Assembly (NCBI RefSeq): GCF_010093345.1
Contig: NZ_PDWT01000002.1
Coordinates: 434,001 to 498,000, forward strand
Length of the DNA stretch: 64,000 nt
Origin: Pseudoxanthomonas yeongjuensis
GTDB lineage: Bacteria > Pseudomonadota > Gammaproteobacteria > Xanthomonadales > Xanthomonadaceae
Direction: 5' to 3'
Shown: positions 8,528-16,981 of the stretch, in pieces
Layout: the number at the start of each line of letters is the position of its first letter
How positions within the stretch are numbered: position 1 is the first letter of the stretch
Notes under the pieces: model-generated
The model's database searches: none
What the model was told of the DNA's origin: nothing
Seen by the model: only the letters and a program-made list of their open reading frames with translations
Position numbers and translations under genes: made by a program

Positions 8528-10045
8528 TCAGCGCGAGGGCGCTGGGGCAGGGCAATAGCTTCGCAGGTAATCCATGTGCGCCGGCAACTGGCGCACGGTG
8601 CTGTCGACGTTGCTGCGGATATCAGCGAGGAATCGGGCAAGTTCCGTCTCGCTCATCACGTCGGCGACCGGATGGTGCCGCTGGGGCATGATTCCCTGCC
8701 CCAGCAGGACTTCGATCCAGGAATTCTCGGCGAACAGTTCCAGCGGCACATGGAACACGCTGCCGGTCTCGCGGAACAGCTCGATGCGATGCCGCAGCGA
8801 GGGCGGGATGTCCATGCCGCCGACGGTGCGCCAGTAGGGCGTATCCCTGCGGTTGGTCAGGTGGTAGTGCATGACCACGAAATCCCGCACGTGCTGGATC
8901 TCGGAGTCCAGCCTGGCGTTGTATTCGTCGATGCCGGACTGGGTGATGACTTCCGGGAAGGTTTGCAGCAGGCGGGTGATGCCGCGTTGGATCAAGTGGA
9001 TGGTGGTCGATTCCAGCGGCTCGATGAAACTGCCGGCGAGGCCCAGGGCGATGCAGTTCTTGCTCCAGCACTGGAGCCTCTGTCCCGGACGGAAACGGAC
9101 CGGCCACGGATCCTTGATCACCTCGCCTTCGAGGCTGGACAGGAATTCCTGCTTGGCCTCGTCGTCGCTGGTGTAGCGGCTCGAATAGACGATGCCGTTG
9201 CCGACCCGATGCTGCAGCGGGATGCGCCATTGCCAGCCGGCCTTGCCCGCGATCGCGCGAGTGTAGGGCACCGCGTCGCGGACCGCGGTGGTCTGGGCGG
9301 CGATGGCGCTGTCGTTGAGCAGCCAGTGCGACCAGTCGGCGAAACCGACGTTGAGGGTCTTGCCGATCAGCAATGCGCGGAAGCCGGTGCAGTCGATGAA
9401 CAGGTCGCCTTCGATCACGTCGCCACTTTCGAGCTTCAGCGAGGTGATGTAACCGGATTCGTGGTCGGTGACTACTTCGGCGATCTTGCCCTCGATGCGC
9501 TGCGCGCCATAGCCCTCGCTGAATCTGCGCAGGAACTTCGCATACAGGCTGGCGTCCATGTGGTACGCGTAGTTCATGCCGCTGCGTGGCAGGTGCGCGA
9601 ACTTGTGCTCGTGCGCGGCCCGGTGTTCGACGCAATAGTCGCCGTAGTCGCCCTCGATGCCGAGTGCGCGCCCCCTGAGCCAGAAATGCTGGAACCCCGC
9701 CATCCAGTGGTCCTTGCCGCTGGCTCCGAACGGATGGATGTAACGATGGCCGATATCGAGCCAGTTCTCGAAGGAGATGCCGAGCTTGATCGTGGCCTGC
9801 GCTGCGGCCATGAATTCCTGCTCGTTGATTTCCAGCAGACGATGGAAGGTCACCAGTGTCGGGATGGTCGCCTCGCCGACACCGACCGTGCCGATCTCTT
9901 CGGATTCGACCAGCTTGATGTCGAGCACCTTGCCGAGCATCCGCGACAGCGCGGCCGCGGCCATCCAGCCCGCGGTGCCGCCGCCGGCGATGACCACGCG
10001 CTTGATGGGCCTTTGCTTGATGTCGGGCGGATCGTTGTTCGGCAC
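8528..10045 (-). CDS. Flavin-dependent tryptophan-halogenase-family protein
   Basis: A 505-residue member of the PrnA-like family. The FAD-binding GGGTAGW is at 21-27, the lysine expected to guide hypohalous acid is K87 in ATIKLGI, and the halogenase signature W-x-W-x-I-P is present as WQWRIP at 271-276. FIEPLEST around 341-347 carries the glutamate of the active site. The protein thus has all key residues. The start is a GTG at 10045 with a strong AAGGAGAG ribosome site just upstream. In xanthomonads and Caulobacter such genes recur beside TonB receptors with SapC and cupin-like partners, where no halogenated product is known. The real substrate here is unknown. Confidence 0.88.
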   Translation of the reverse strand: MPNNDPPDIKQRPIKRVVIAGGGTAGWMAAAALSRMLGKVLDIKLVESEEIGTVGVGEATIPTLVTFHRLLEINEQEFMAAAQATIKLGISFENWLDIGHRYIHPFGASGKDHWMAGFQHFWLRGRALGIEGDYGDYCVEHRAAHEHKFAHLPRSGMNYAYHMDASLYAKFLRRFSEGYGAQRIEGKIAEVVTDHESGYITSLKLESGDVIEGDLFIDCTGFRALLIGKTLNVGFADWSHWLLNDSAIAAQTTAVRDAVPYTRAIAGKAGWQWRIPLQHRVGNGIVYSSRYTSDDEAKQEFLSSLEGEVIKDPWPVRFRPGQRLQCWSKNCIALGLAGSFIEPLESTTIHLIQRGITRLLQTFPEVITQSGIDEYNARLDSEIQHVRDFVVMHYHLTNRRDTPYWRTVGGMDIPPSLRHRIELFRETGSVFHVPLELFAENSWIEVLLGQGIMPQRHHPVADVMSETELARFLADIRSNVDSTVRQLPAHMDYLRSYCPAPAPSR

Positions 10046-10057
10046 GGAATCTCTCCT

Positions 10058-11074
10058 TCAGCGGTTCAATCGTTGCAGCAATCGTGCGCGCAACTCCCGC
10101 GCCCTGGTTTCTTCGAGTGGCGAGAGCACGCGGCGTGCGCTTTCGGGGATGTGGCCGGCGGTGGCCTCGTCGGCTTCGAAGACGTAATGGCGGAATACGT
10201 CCTGCCAGATCGCGCGTTGGTCCGGTGGCAGGTCGCGCACGGTCATGATCGCGAGCATCAGCGCATTCATCGGCGTATCCATCCACGCCGGGCTCTGCCG
10301 CCACCAGTAATTGACCAGCACGTTGAAACCTTCCAGCGCCTCGATGTGGTGCCACCACATGCTCGGGATGAATACCGCATCGCCGGGCTCGAGTTCCGCG
10401 ACCTGCGCATACCGCATCGCCTCGGCGAAGTCCGGGAACCTGTCGGGATCGGGCGCGGAGAAATCGACCAGGCTGATGGCCTGGCCGGCGGGGGTGAAAT
10501 CGAGCGGACCGATGTAGAGATTGGCCAGTTGGTCGGGCGGGAACAGGGTGACGCGGCGACGGCCGGCGACTACGCAGGCGAGGTTGTCGGGGACATCCTG
10601 GTGCGCGGCGATGCGCGTGCGGTTGCCGATCCAGATACTGGCCAGCGGATTCTTCCCGTCGAGGGCGAGATCGTTCTCCGCACGGAAGCCGGGCAGCCAG
10701 GTGTCGAGGGTGGTGGAGCCGATATAGATCGCCGGCGGCGCCTCGTCGGACAGGTATTTCAACAGCGTGTCCAGCGCCACGCCGAGCGGGATCTGTTCCT
10801 GGCGGAAATTGAATCCGCTCAGGTCGTCGTTGTAGAAGAAGCGGCCGTCGATCTCGGGAGGGCCGACCGTGGCGATCACCGGCGCGCGCTGCGCGTCGAA
10901 GCGTCGCAGGTAGGCGACGGCATCGGTTGCCGTCGCCCGTCCGGCCTGTACGGCGGGCCAGTGCCCGACCAGGTCCCGGAGTACCACGGGTTGCGTCGAC
11001 CGCAGCAACTCGTCGGGCAGGGCCTGCGGATGCAGGCCGGCGATTTCCTTGATTGGCCTAGCGACCGGCGGCAT
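10058..11074 (-). CDS. Cupin-like (JmjC-type, Pass1-related) protein
   Basis: A 338-residue protein with a cupin_8/JmjC-like iron-binding fold. The metal triad can be seen as H158-x-D160 in AAHQDVPDN and His242/243 in SMWWHHIEA, and WIGNRT plus NYWWR also fit the family. Members are possible 2-oxoglutarate/Fe(II) oxygenases, but proteins in SapC/halogenase/TBDR cassettes have no defined reaction. Its start overlaps the sapC end by 17 nt and its stop is 12 nt from the halogenase start, so the three are a single translational block. Confidence 0.8.
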   Translation of the reverse strand: MPPVARPIKEIAGLHPQALPDELLRSTQPVVLRDLVGHWPAVQAGRATATDAVAYLRRFDAQRAPVIATVGPPEIDGRFFYNDDLSGFNFRQEQIPLGVALDTLLKYLSDEAPPAIYIGSTTLDTWLPGFRAENDLALDGKNPLASIWIGNRTRIAAHQDVPDNLACVVAGRRRVTLFPPDQLANLYIGPLDFTPAGQAISLVDFSAPDPDRFPDFAEAMRYAQVAELEPGDAVFIPSMWWHHIEALEGFNVLVNYWWRQSPAWMDTPMNALMLAIMTVRDLPPDQRAIWQDVFRHYVFEADEATAGHIPESARRVLSPLEETRARELRARLLQRLNR

Positions 11075-11765
11075 GGGCCCGGTTCATCCGCTCGATCAGG
11101 TCGCGGAAATGCGACAGCGAGGCGATCGCCATGTAGATCGGCTCCAGGTATCCGGCGCGATGCAGTTGCTCGAGTGTGGTGCCGTCGAGCGCGCGCAGGC
11201 GATCCTCATGGATGGTGTGGAACCCGGCCAGTCGGTTCTGCGAACCATCGTCGAGCTGGATGTCAAGCACGAACGATTCCAGCAGTTCGTGCCGCCGCAG
11301 CGCATCGATGAACGCAGGCGTGTCCTCCAGCCCCTGATGGAGCGCGAGCAGGACCGAGTTGATGCGCTCGAGATAATCCGTGGTGCCGCCATGCTCGCGG
11401 AATACCGGCTCGCCGGTATCCGTGCGGGCCCTGGGGTCGTCGAGGTCGACATGGACCAGCAACTCGTCGCCGGAAACACCGATCAGGAAGGGACGCCGCT
11501 CGATAGCCAGCGGCAGGTAGGCCGCATCCCAACGCCCGTTCTCCAGGAACAGGTTGGATCCTTCGCGAAGACCGAACAACACGACCGGCTGGAACCCGCC
11601 TTCGGCCGTTTTGCGGAAGACGATGGGGTAGTGCGCCTGCGCATTGCGGAACTCTGCCGGGAACGTCGGCGCGAACATCACGGCGTCGCCCAGCGCGGCG
11701 TTGCGGCCGGTATCTATCCGCAGGTCCTTGTGGTCGATGTTGTTCAGCAGGACGTGGTTTGGCAT
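11058..11765 (-). CDS. SapC-family protein
   Basis: A 235-residue soluble protein matching the SapC family: HVLLNNIDHKDLRI at the N-terminus and FPAEFRNAQAHYPIVF in the middle are characteristic. The name comes from a Campylobacter S-layer-linked protein, but members in TonB-receptor loci have no proven function. The ATG at 11765 is chosen; the reading frame continues 35 residues upstream without family character and into the terminator hairpin. It is the first gene after the receptor and is separated from it by a terminator-like hairpin, so it may be expressed at a lower level. Confidence 0.8.
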   Translation of the reverse strand: MPNHVLLNNIDHKDLRIDTGRNAALGDAVMFAPTFPAEFRNAQAHYPIVFRKTAEGGFQPVVLFGLREGSNLFLENGRWDAAYLPLAIERRPFLIGVSGDELLVHVDLDDPRARTDTGEPVFREHGGTTDYLERINSVLLALHQGLEDTPAFIDALRRHELLESFVLDIQLDDGSQNRLAGFHTIHEDRLRALDGTTLEQLHRAGYLEPIYMAIASLSHFRDLIERMNRAHAAGR

Positions 11766-11805
11766 GCAGCGGTGGGCCTTGAGCTCCGGATACGGACATG
11801 GTGCC

Positions 11806-11834
11806 AAAAAGAAGAAGCCGCTGTCGCCAGCGGC
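11806..11834 (-). terminator. Terminator-like hairpin between receptor and sapC (possible attenuator)
   Basis: On the minus strand a 7-bp GC stem (GCCGCTG, 4-nt loop, CAGCGGC, 11834-11817) is followed by a pyrimidine tract TTCTTCTTTTT. It follows the receptor stop by about 50 nt and precedes the sapC start by about 40 nt. Confidence 0.7.
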
Positions 11835-11841
11835 CTTTGCT

Positions 11842-11867
11842 GCCGCGCGACCCGTGGGTCGCGCGGC
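11842..11867. repeat. Perfect 12-bp inverted repeat
   Basis: gccgcgcgaccc and its exact complement gggtcgcgcggc flank a 2-nt spacer, directly upstream (in minus-strand transcription) of the terminator hairpin. It could be a second RNA hairpin protecting the receptor mRNA 3' end or tuning read-through. Confidence 0.7.
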
Positions 11868-11881
11868 CATGCTGCCGTCGA

Positions 11882-14800
11882 TCAGAACTTGTAGCGGAGT
11901 CCGAACATGTAGCGCGGCCCGTTCTGGGTCGCGAACAGCACCTGGTTCTGGTGTCGCCCGTGGACGCGCTGGGTCTCGTCGGTCAGATTGATGCCTTCCA
12001 CCTGCAGCGTCAGCCGTTCGGTGACCTCGTAGCTGACATTCATGTCCAACTGGCCATAGGCCTCGACGTAGTTCGGGTTTGGCCCCTGTCCATCGAACCG
12101 GCTCGAGAGGAACTCGTCGCGCCAGTTGTACGCGGCGCGGACCTGCCAGCGGCCCTTGTCGTAGAACGCCACCAGGTTCGCCGAGTCGCTCAGGCCCTCA
12201 AGCGCGAACTGTTCGCCCAGGTTGTAATTGTCGTAGCCCAGGCTCGAGTCGACGATGGTGTAGTTGGCGGCCAGACCGAAGCCGCTTTCGCCGAACACGT
12301 GCTGGACGTTGAACTCCCAGCCATCCAGCGACGCCGACTGCTGGTTGGCGGGCACGGTGATGGCGAACGACGCGATCGGATCGCCGGGCAGGCCTTCGAT
12401 CGTGCCGGTCTGCTCGCCGTTCGCGTTGGTGCCCGTCGAGGTGACCCCGGGATCGCCGGCATGGTTGATGAGGATGAAGTTGCGGATGCAGACCATGTCG
12501 GAGACCGCGCAGCCGCTCCCCAATGCCTCGTTCCAGTAGGCGCCGCCCACCGGGGTGTGCAGGTCGAACGGGGTGTCCTCGATCTGCGTCACGCCGATGT
12601 AGTTGTCGATGTTCTTGCGGAAGTAGCCGACCGACAGGTAGCTCGATTCGCCGTAGTACCACTCGAACGACAGGTCGAAGTTGTGCGACAGCAGCGGCTC
12701 CAGGGCCGGGTTGCCCTGGTTGCCGTCGCCGCCATCGACGCGCAGCAGCTGGGCTATGGTTTGCCCGCCCTGGATGTCCTGCCAGCCGGGACGGCCGATG
12801 GTTTCGCCGTAGGAGCCGCGCAGCTTGATCGTGTCGGTGAGGTCGAGGGCCAGGTCGAGGTTCGGCAGCAGGTAGTCGTACTTTCCTTTCAGCGTGGTGA
12901 AGCCGGCTTCGCCGAAGATCACGTTCAACTCGTTGGCCGAGCCCCATGAGATCCCGGTACCGATCGGCACCAGTGCCGACGAGGTGACTTCGGTCTCCTC
13001 GTAGCGCACGCCCGCGGCCACGTGCAGCGGCATCGACCAATCGAACGTCGTGGTCCACTGCAGGTAGGCGCTCTTCGATTTCTCGGTAGTGCGCAGGTCG
13101 CGGGTGAATTCCGTCGGCGCGCGATAGAACGAATCGTCGCCGGCGACCAGCGCCGCCTGGTCGCGCAACCGGTTGAAGTCGAACACCAGGAACTGGCTGC
13201 TGAAGTTCGGGTCGTTGGAACCGGAGAAGCTGTCGAAGTAGCGCGACATGTCGTCGACGTACCAGATGCCATCCTCGTAATCGGCCGGCGTCCCCACGCC
13301 GCCCCAGGTGTCGCGCTGCATGTAACCGTAGGCGGTGCGGTTGTTCACTTCGGTCGAGGCGACCCCGAAGTCCAGCCCGGAATAGTCGCCGAACTTGAAG
13401 GTGCCGCTCAGTTGGCCCTGCTCGACTTCGGAGCGGCTGTAGGCGTTCTGGAACACCGAGCCCGTTACCAGCGCCTGCGAGGGATCGACGCCGGCGACGC
13501 CGGGCGGCAGCTGGATGTTGACGATCGGGAAATCGCCGCTGAAGTCGGCCGTGGTGGTGCCGCGGATGAACGCCGCGGCACCGAGCACGCCCGCCGAGCC
13601 ATACGGGCTGTCAGGCCTCGTCTCGGCGCTGGAGTCGTGGTAATCGAACTCCAGGTTCAGCGAGTCGTTTACTTCCCACTCGACATTGAAACCTAGTGAT
13701 TCGTTCGTGTTCTTGTTCGCGAGCTGCATGCCGCCCATGGCGATGTCGGCGTTGGCGGCGGTGATCGTTTCCGAATAGATGATCGGCGCGGAAACCGGGC
13801 CGTCGGTCCATGAGCTCGCGCCCGGACCGTAGTTGAACCATACCGACAGCTCGTTGCGCTGTTGCTGGATCTTGTTTTCCGAATAGGTGTAGTCGAGGGT
13901 CGTCGTCACCCGGTCGGTTGGCGCGTACTGCAAGGTCAGCTGGCCGTTGGTGCGCTGGCGTTGCACGCCGTTGACGCTATAGCCCAGGTTCTGGGGACGC
14001 GAATAGATGTCGTCCGGACCCGGACGGTTGGTGATAAGGTCGTAGCCTGGGTCTCCGGGTTGCGGGAGCCTGTTCCAACTGGTTGTGTCGTCGCCGCGGA
14101 ATCTGGCCCAACCATTGGCGACAGCCGCCTGGCTGAAACCGAAATCCCGTTCCTGATAGCTGGCGGTCAAGGCGATGCCGAATTTTCCGTCGGCGGAAGT
14201 ATTGCTGAAGATGCCGGACACTTCCGGCGTGACCGAATCCCCTTCGAACGAGCGCGGCAGGTTGTTCACGGAAGTATCGTGGACGCCCTTGATGCCCACA
14301 TTGGCGAGGAAACCGGGATTGTCGAGCGGACGTGCGGTCTTGATGTTGATCGTGGCGCCGATGCCGCCGGCAGGCGTGCTTGCACGGCTGGTCTTGTAGA
14401 CCTCGACCGCGGAGATGGCCTCCGATGCGAGATTGGCGAAATCGAATGCTCTCGAATTGGATACGCCGGCGCCTCCCGCATTGCTGGATGCCGGCATCTG
14501 CCGACCGTTCAACAGCACCAGATTGAAATCGGGTCCGACGCCGCGCACGGTGACCTTGGAGCCTTCGCCGAGCGAACGGTCGATGGACACGCCGCTGATG
14601 CGCTGCAGCGATTCCGCCAGGTTGGTGTCGGGGAATTTGCCGATGTCCTCGGCGACGATGCCGTCGATGATGCCCTGCGCATCGCGCTTGAGGTTCATCG
14701 AGGAGGTCAGACTGCCGCGGATGCCGGTGACTACGACCGTGTCGAGCGTGGTGGCGTCGGTTTCGGTCGTACTGGCGGCAGGACTGTCCACTTTCTCTGC

Positions 14801-14890
14801 GGCTTCCTGCGCCCAGGCGGTGTTGGCCAGTGCGAGCAGCAATGCGGACGTAAGGATTCTCTTCTTCGGAACGACATGCAGCTCTTTCAT
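11882..14890 (-). CDS. TonB-dependent receptor, TonB-Xanth-Caul type
   Basis: Outer-membrane active transporter of 1002 residues. A signal peptide ends at about NTAWAQ (residue 28), then a TonB box LDTVVVTG (about 49-56), a plug with AEDIGKFPDTNLAESLQRISGV and VRGVGPDFNLVLLNGR, and a long beta-barrel ending in the aromatic GLRYKF. There is no STN domain, so it is a plain transporter rather than a signal transducer. The plug wording is that of the Xanthomonas/Caulobacter carbohydrate-receptor clade. A GGAGGAAAT ribosome site precedes the ATG. A LacI-type operator overlaps the promoter, and GH3, deacetylase and the LacI gene are next door, pointing to oligosaccharide uptake. Confidence 0.93.
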   Translation of the reverse strand: MKELHVVPKKRILTSALLLALANTAWAQEAAEKVDSPAASTTETDATTLDTVVVTGIRGSLTSSMNLKRDAQGIIDGIVAEDIGKFPDTNLAESLQRISGVSIDRSLGEGSKVTVRGVGPDFNLVLLNGRQMPASSNAGGAGVSNSRAFDFANLASEAISAVEVYKTSRASTPAGGIGATINIKTARPLDNPGFLANVGIKGVHDTSVNNLPRSFEGDSVTPEVSGIFSNTSADGKFGIALTASYQERDFGFSQAAVANGWARFRGDDTTSWNRLPQPGDPGYDLITNRPGPDDIYSRPQNLGYSVNGVQRQRTNGQLTLQYAPTDRVTTTLDYTYSENKIQQQRNELSVWFNYGPGASSWTDGPVSAPIIYSETITAANADIAMGGMQLANKNTNESLGFNVEWEVNDSLNLEFDYHDSSAETRPDSPYGSAGVLGAAAFIRGTTTADFSGDFPIVNIQLPPGVAGVDPSQALVTGSVFQNAYSRSEVEQGQLSGTFKFGDYSGLDFGVASTEVNNRTAYGYMQRDTWGGVGTPADYEDGIWYVDDMSRYFDSFSGSNDPNFSSQFLVFDFNRLRDQAALVAGDDSFYRAPTEFTRDLRTTEKSKSAYLQWTTTFDWSMPLHVAAGVRYEETEVTSSALVPIGTGISWGSANELNVIFGEAGFTTLKGKYDYLLPNLDLALDLTDTIKLRGSYGETIGRPGWQDIQGGQTIAQLLRVDGGDGNQGNPALEPLLSHNFDLSFEWYYGESSYLSVGYFRKNIDNYIGVTQIEDTPFDLHTPVGGAYWNEALGSGCAVSDMVCIRNFILINHAGDPGVTSTGTNANGEQTGTIEGLPGDPIASFAITVPANQQSASLDGWEFNVQHVFGESGFGLAANYTIVDSSLGYDNYNLGEQFALEGLSDSANLVAFYDKGRWQVRAAYNWRDEFLSSRFDGQGPNPNYVEAYGQLDMNVSYEVTERLTLQVEGINLTDETQRVHGRHQNQVLFATQNGPRYMFGLRYKF

Positions 14891-14969
14891 GGATTTCCTC
14901 CCCGGAATGTCACGAAAAATTTTGTGTGTCTCTGTGCGGCAAATACCAGGCCCCTATGAGCGCCGCTGC

Positions 14970-14998
14970 ATTGGACGCCCAATTGACAGCGTTGTCAA
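14970..14998 (-). promoter_or_regulatory. Receptor promoter with LacI-type operator
   Basis: On the minus strand TTGACA (14998-14993), a 17-nt spacer and TCCAAT (14975-14970) make a sigma70-like promoter. The -35 lies inside a near-perfect 16-bp palindrome with a central CG, ttgacagcgttgtcaa at 14983-14998, as expected for a LacI-family operator. It matches the operator before the GH3 gene. Confidence 0.7.
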
Positions 14999-15410
14999 CC
15001 GGGGCATCCGTGACCGCGGAAAGGCCTGAAAAGCAGGGTTTTCCGCATGAATTCATGCTGCACCGCAACGAACTTGACTGTCATTGCCCGGCGCCCTGTT
15101 CGCGCTCGCAAGATCGTTCGTAGGTCGCGTCGGGAATGGTGGTTAGGGATGCCGGGGAAGGCTGTCGCGCGAGAAAGTGCAGCATGAATCCTGCGACTTG
15201 GACTTCAGCGCAGCCGATGCCTCGCGTCATCCGCGCGTGCGGGTGGGCGGATCAGCGATCTTCTACTGTGCGGCCCCGGGTTTCCATCGGCGATGTGCCG
15301 ATCAATTCCCACTCACCGATTTCCACTCGATGCCACGCATCGCCAGGAAGCCGCGGAACGGCAGGCATCGCATTACGCATCACTGCGTCGAATGGCGTGC
15401 TGCCCGGAGC
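14999..15410. other. Non-coding stretch between receptor promoter and lacI end
   Basis: Beyond the receptor operator I see no gene with family character and no clear terminator for the lacI transcript. The only ORFs here are shadows without codon character. Confidence 0.5.
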
Positions 15411-16418
15411 TCAGCGTTTCTTCGGCGGACGCGTCGATTCGCGGAACAGCAGCGTGTGTTCTACATGGACCATGCGTCCGGCGTCCGGGGTGCGGATGCG
15501 GTCGAACAGCTCCAGCGTCGCCAGGCGACCCATCTCCGAAGTCGGCTGGCGTACCGTGGTCAGGGCGGGATAGATGTGCCGCGCGATGGGCGTGTCGTCG
15601 AAGCCGCAGACCGAGAGATCCCGCGGCACGGCCAGGCCGCGCTCGCCCGCGGCGCGTATCACGCCCGCCGCCATGTCGTCGTTGGCCGCGAAAATCGCCG
15701 TCGGCGGTTGAGTCAGATCGAGCAGCACGTTGGCGCCGCTCATGCCCGATTCGAACGAGAATTCGCCCTGTGTCACCAGGTCCGCGTCATAGGCGATTCC
15801 GGCCTTGCGCAGCGCCTCGCGATAGCCCGCATAACGCCATTGGCAGGCGCCGTGCGCGCGGGGTCCCTTGATGTGGCCGATGCGCCTGTGGCCGAGTTCG
15901 ATCAGTCCGGCCATCAATTCCAGGACCGCGGCGGTTTCTTCCATCATCACGCCGATGCGGTCGCGCGGGTTGCGCGGCGCGATGCAGGCGAATGGCACCT
16001 CATGTTCTTCCAGGTAGGACAACACGACGTTGTCGTCGGTCAGCGGCGGGATCAGCACCACGCCATCGGGACCGAAGTTCTCGAAGAGTCCCTTGATGTC
16101 GTCCGCCGTGCGCTTGCCGGATCCCACCGGCGCCAGGATCAGGTTGTAGTGATGGGCACGGCAGGCCTCGAGCATGCCGCCCTGGATTTCCATCAGATAG
16201 TTGCGCGAGGGATTGTTGTAGACCAGGGCCACTATGTAGGAGCGCTGGCCCGCGAGGCTGCGTGCGGACAGGTTGGGCTTGTACTTCAGCTGCTCGACGG
16301 TGCGCATCACCCGGTTGCGGGTTTCCTCGCGCACGTTGGGCTCGTTGTTGAGCACACGCGACACGGTTTTCATGGACACGCCTGCAGCGGTCGCCACATC
16401 CTCGATACGACTACGCAT
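15411..16418 (-). CDS. LacI-family transcriptional regulator
   Basis: A 335-residue repressor. The N-terminal helix-turn-helix reads [21 protein letters not shown] followed by the hinge NLSARSLAG, both canonical for LacI/GalR proteins. The rest is a periplasmic-binding-like effector domain with [10 protein letters not shown] and [10 protein letters not shown] late in it. The ATG at 16418 gives the standard start; an upstream extension lacks family sequence. It stands between the receptor operon and the divergent GH3 operon, and both promoters carry the same CG-centred palindrome, so it most likely represses both until an oligosaccharide binds. The effector cannot be named from sequence. Confidence 0.92.
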   Translation of the reverse strand: MRSRIEDVATAAGVSMKTVSRVLNNEPNVREETRNRVMRTVEQLKYKPNLSARSLAGQRSYIVALVYNNPSRNYLMEIQGGMLEACRAHHYNLILAPVGSGKRTADDIKGLFENFGPDGVVLIPPLTDDNVVLSYLEEHEVPFACIAPRNPRDRIGVMMEETAAVLELMAGLIELGHRRIGHIKGPRAHGACQWRYAGYREALRKAGIAYDADLVTQGEFSFESGMSGANVLLDLTQPPTAIFAANDDMAAGVIRAAGERGLAVPRDLSVCGFDDTPIARHIYPALTTVRQPTSEMGRLATLELFDRIRTPDAGRMVHVEHTLLFRESTRPPKKR

Positions 16419-16785
16419 AGCCACGTTCCCGCTCCAGATTGGGCCCGCCTTGCGGCAGCCGGCCAGGTAATGAGGATTTTGACAGTGCCGCACCGGATTG
16501 TGTATCCACGCGCGCCGCCGCCGGGCGATCGCCAGTCAGCCGTCCTTTCGCCTCGGCGCCCCTGCGCATGGGTGCGAATGGAGCCAAGCATCGACTGCGG
16601 GTGCATGGGCTGGCATTCGCCGTTCCGCGATCTCGTCCGCGATCTTGCGCCATTGCTTCATCACTGCCGGGCCGCATGTGCGCTGGCGCGTGCTGCAAGG
16701 CAACAAGATGCGTTGTCGCCAAATGGGTGGATGGGTGTTGTGTTCGACTTTGCATGGCAAATCCGCACGTCACGCGAGTTATTAA
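16419..16785. other. Intergenic region between lacI and GH3
   Basis: Most of this divergent region has no gene. It contains an imperfect inverted repeat at 16699-16720 and leads into the GH3 promoter. The lacI promoter must lie here but I cannot place it with confidence. Confidence 0.5.
16699..16720. repeat. Imperfect inverted repeat in the lacI-GH3 intergenic region
   Basis: GGCAACAA and TTGTCGCC, separated by 6 nt, are complementary at 7 of 8 positions. It could be a second regulator site; spacing and sequence differ from the two LacI-type operators. Confidence 0.4.
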
Positions 16786-16824
16786 TTGACTTCGCTTCGG
16801 GTTGATTATATGACAGCGCTGTCA
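16786..16824 (+). promoter_or_regulatory. GH3 promoter with perfect LacI-type operator
   Basis: A -35-like TTGACT (16786) and an A/T-rich -10 region around 16804-16812 are followed immediately by the perfect palindrome tgacagcgctgtca (16811-16824) with central CG. A repressor bound here would block the -10 and start site. The core matches the operator at the receptor promoter. Confidence 0.65.
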
Positions 16825-16981
16825 GATGTGTGCGGCCGACAGGCAATCCGCTCCGGTTCGCGCCTCGCCTGCGGGTCCGTGGTTGCTGGATTTCTCGGCG
16901 GCGGCGGTCGCCATCGTTCACGTTTGACAGGAGGGACCACAAGGCCCTCGACGAACGCTTCCAAACTTGTTGGAGAGACAT

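Noticed and set aside
8576..11311. Plus-strand ORF of 911 codons opposite halogenase and cupin-like genes
   Set aside because: Antisense shadow; the minus-strand genes have full catalytic motifs and ribosome sites.
15146..15180. TTAGGG followed by CG after about 17 nt, resembling the ECF-type motif
   Set aside because: No plus-strand gene follows, the preceding base pattern differs, and it is far from the FecI modules.
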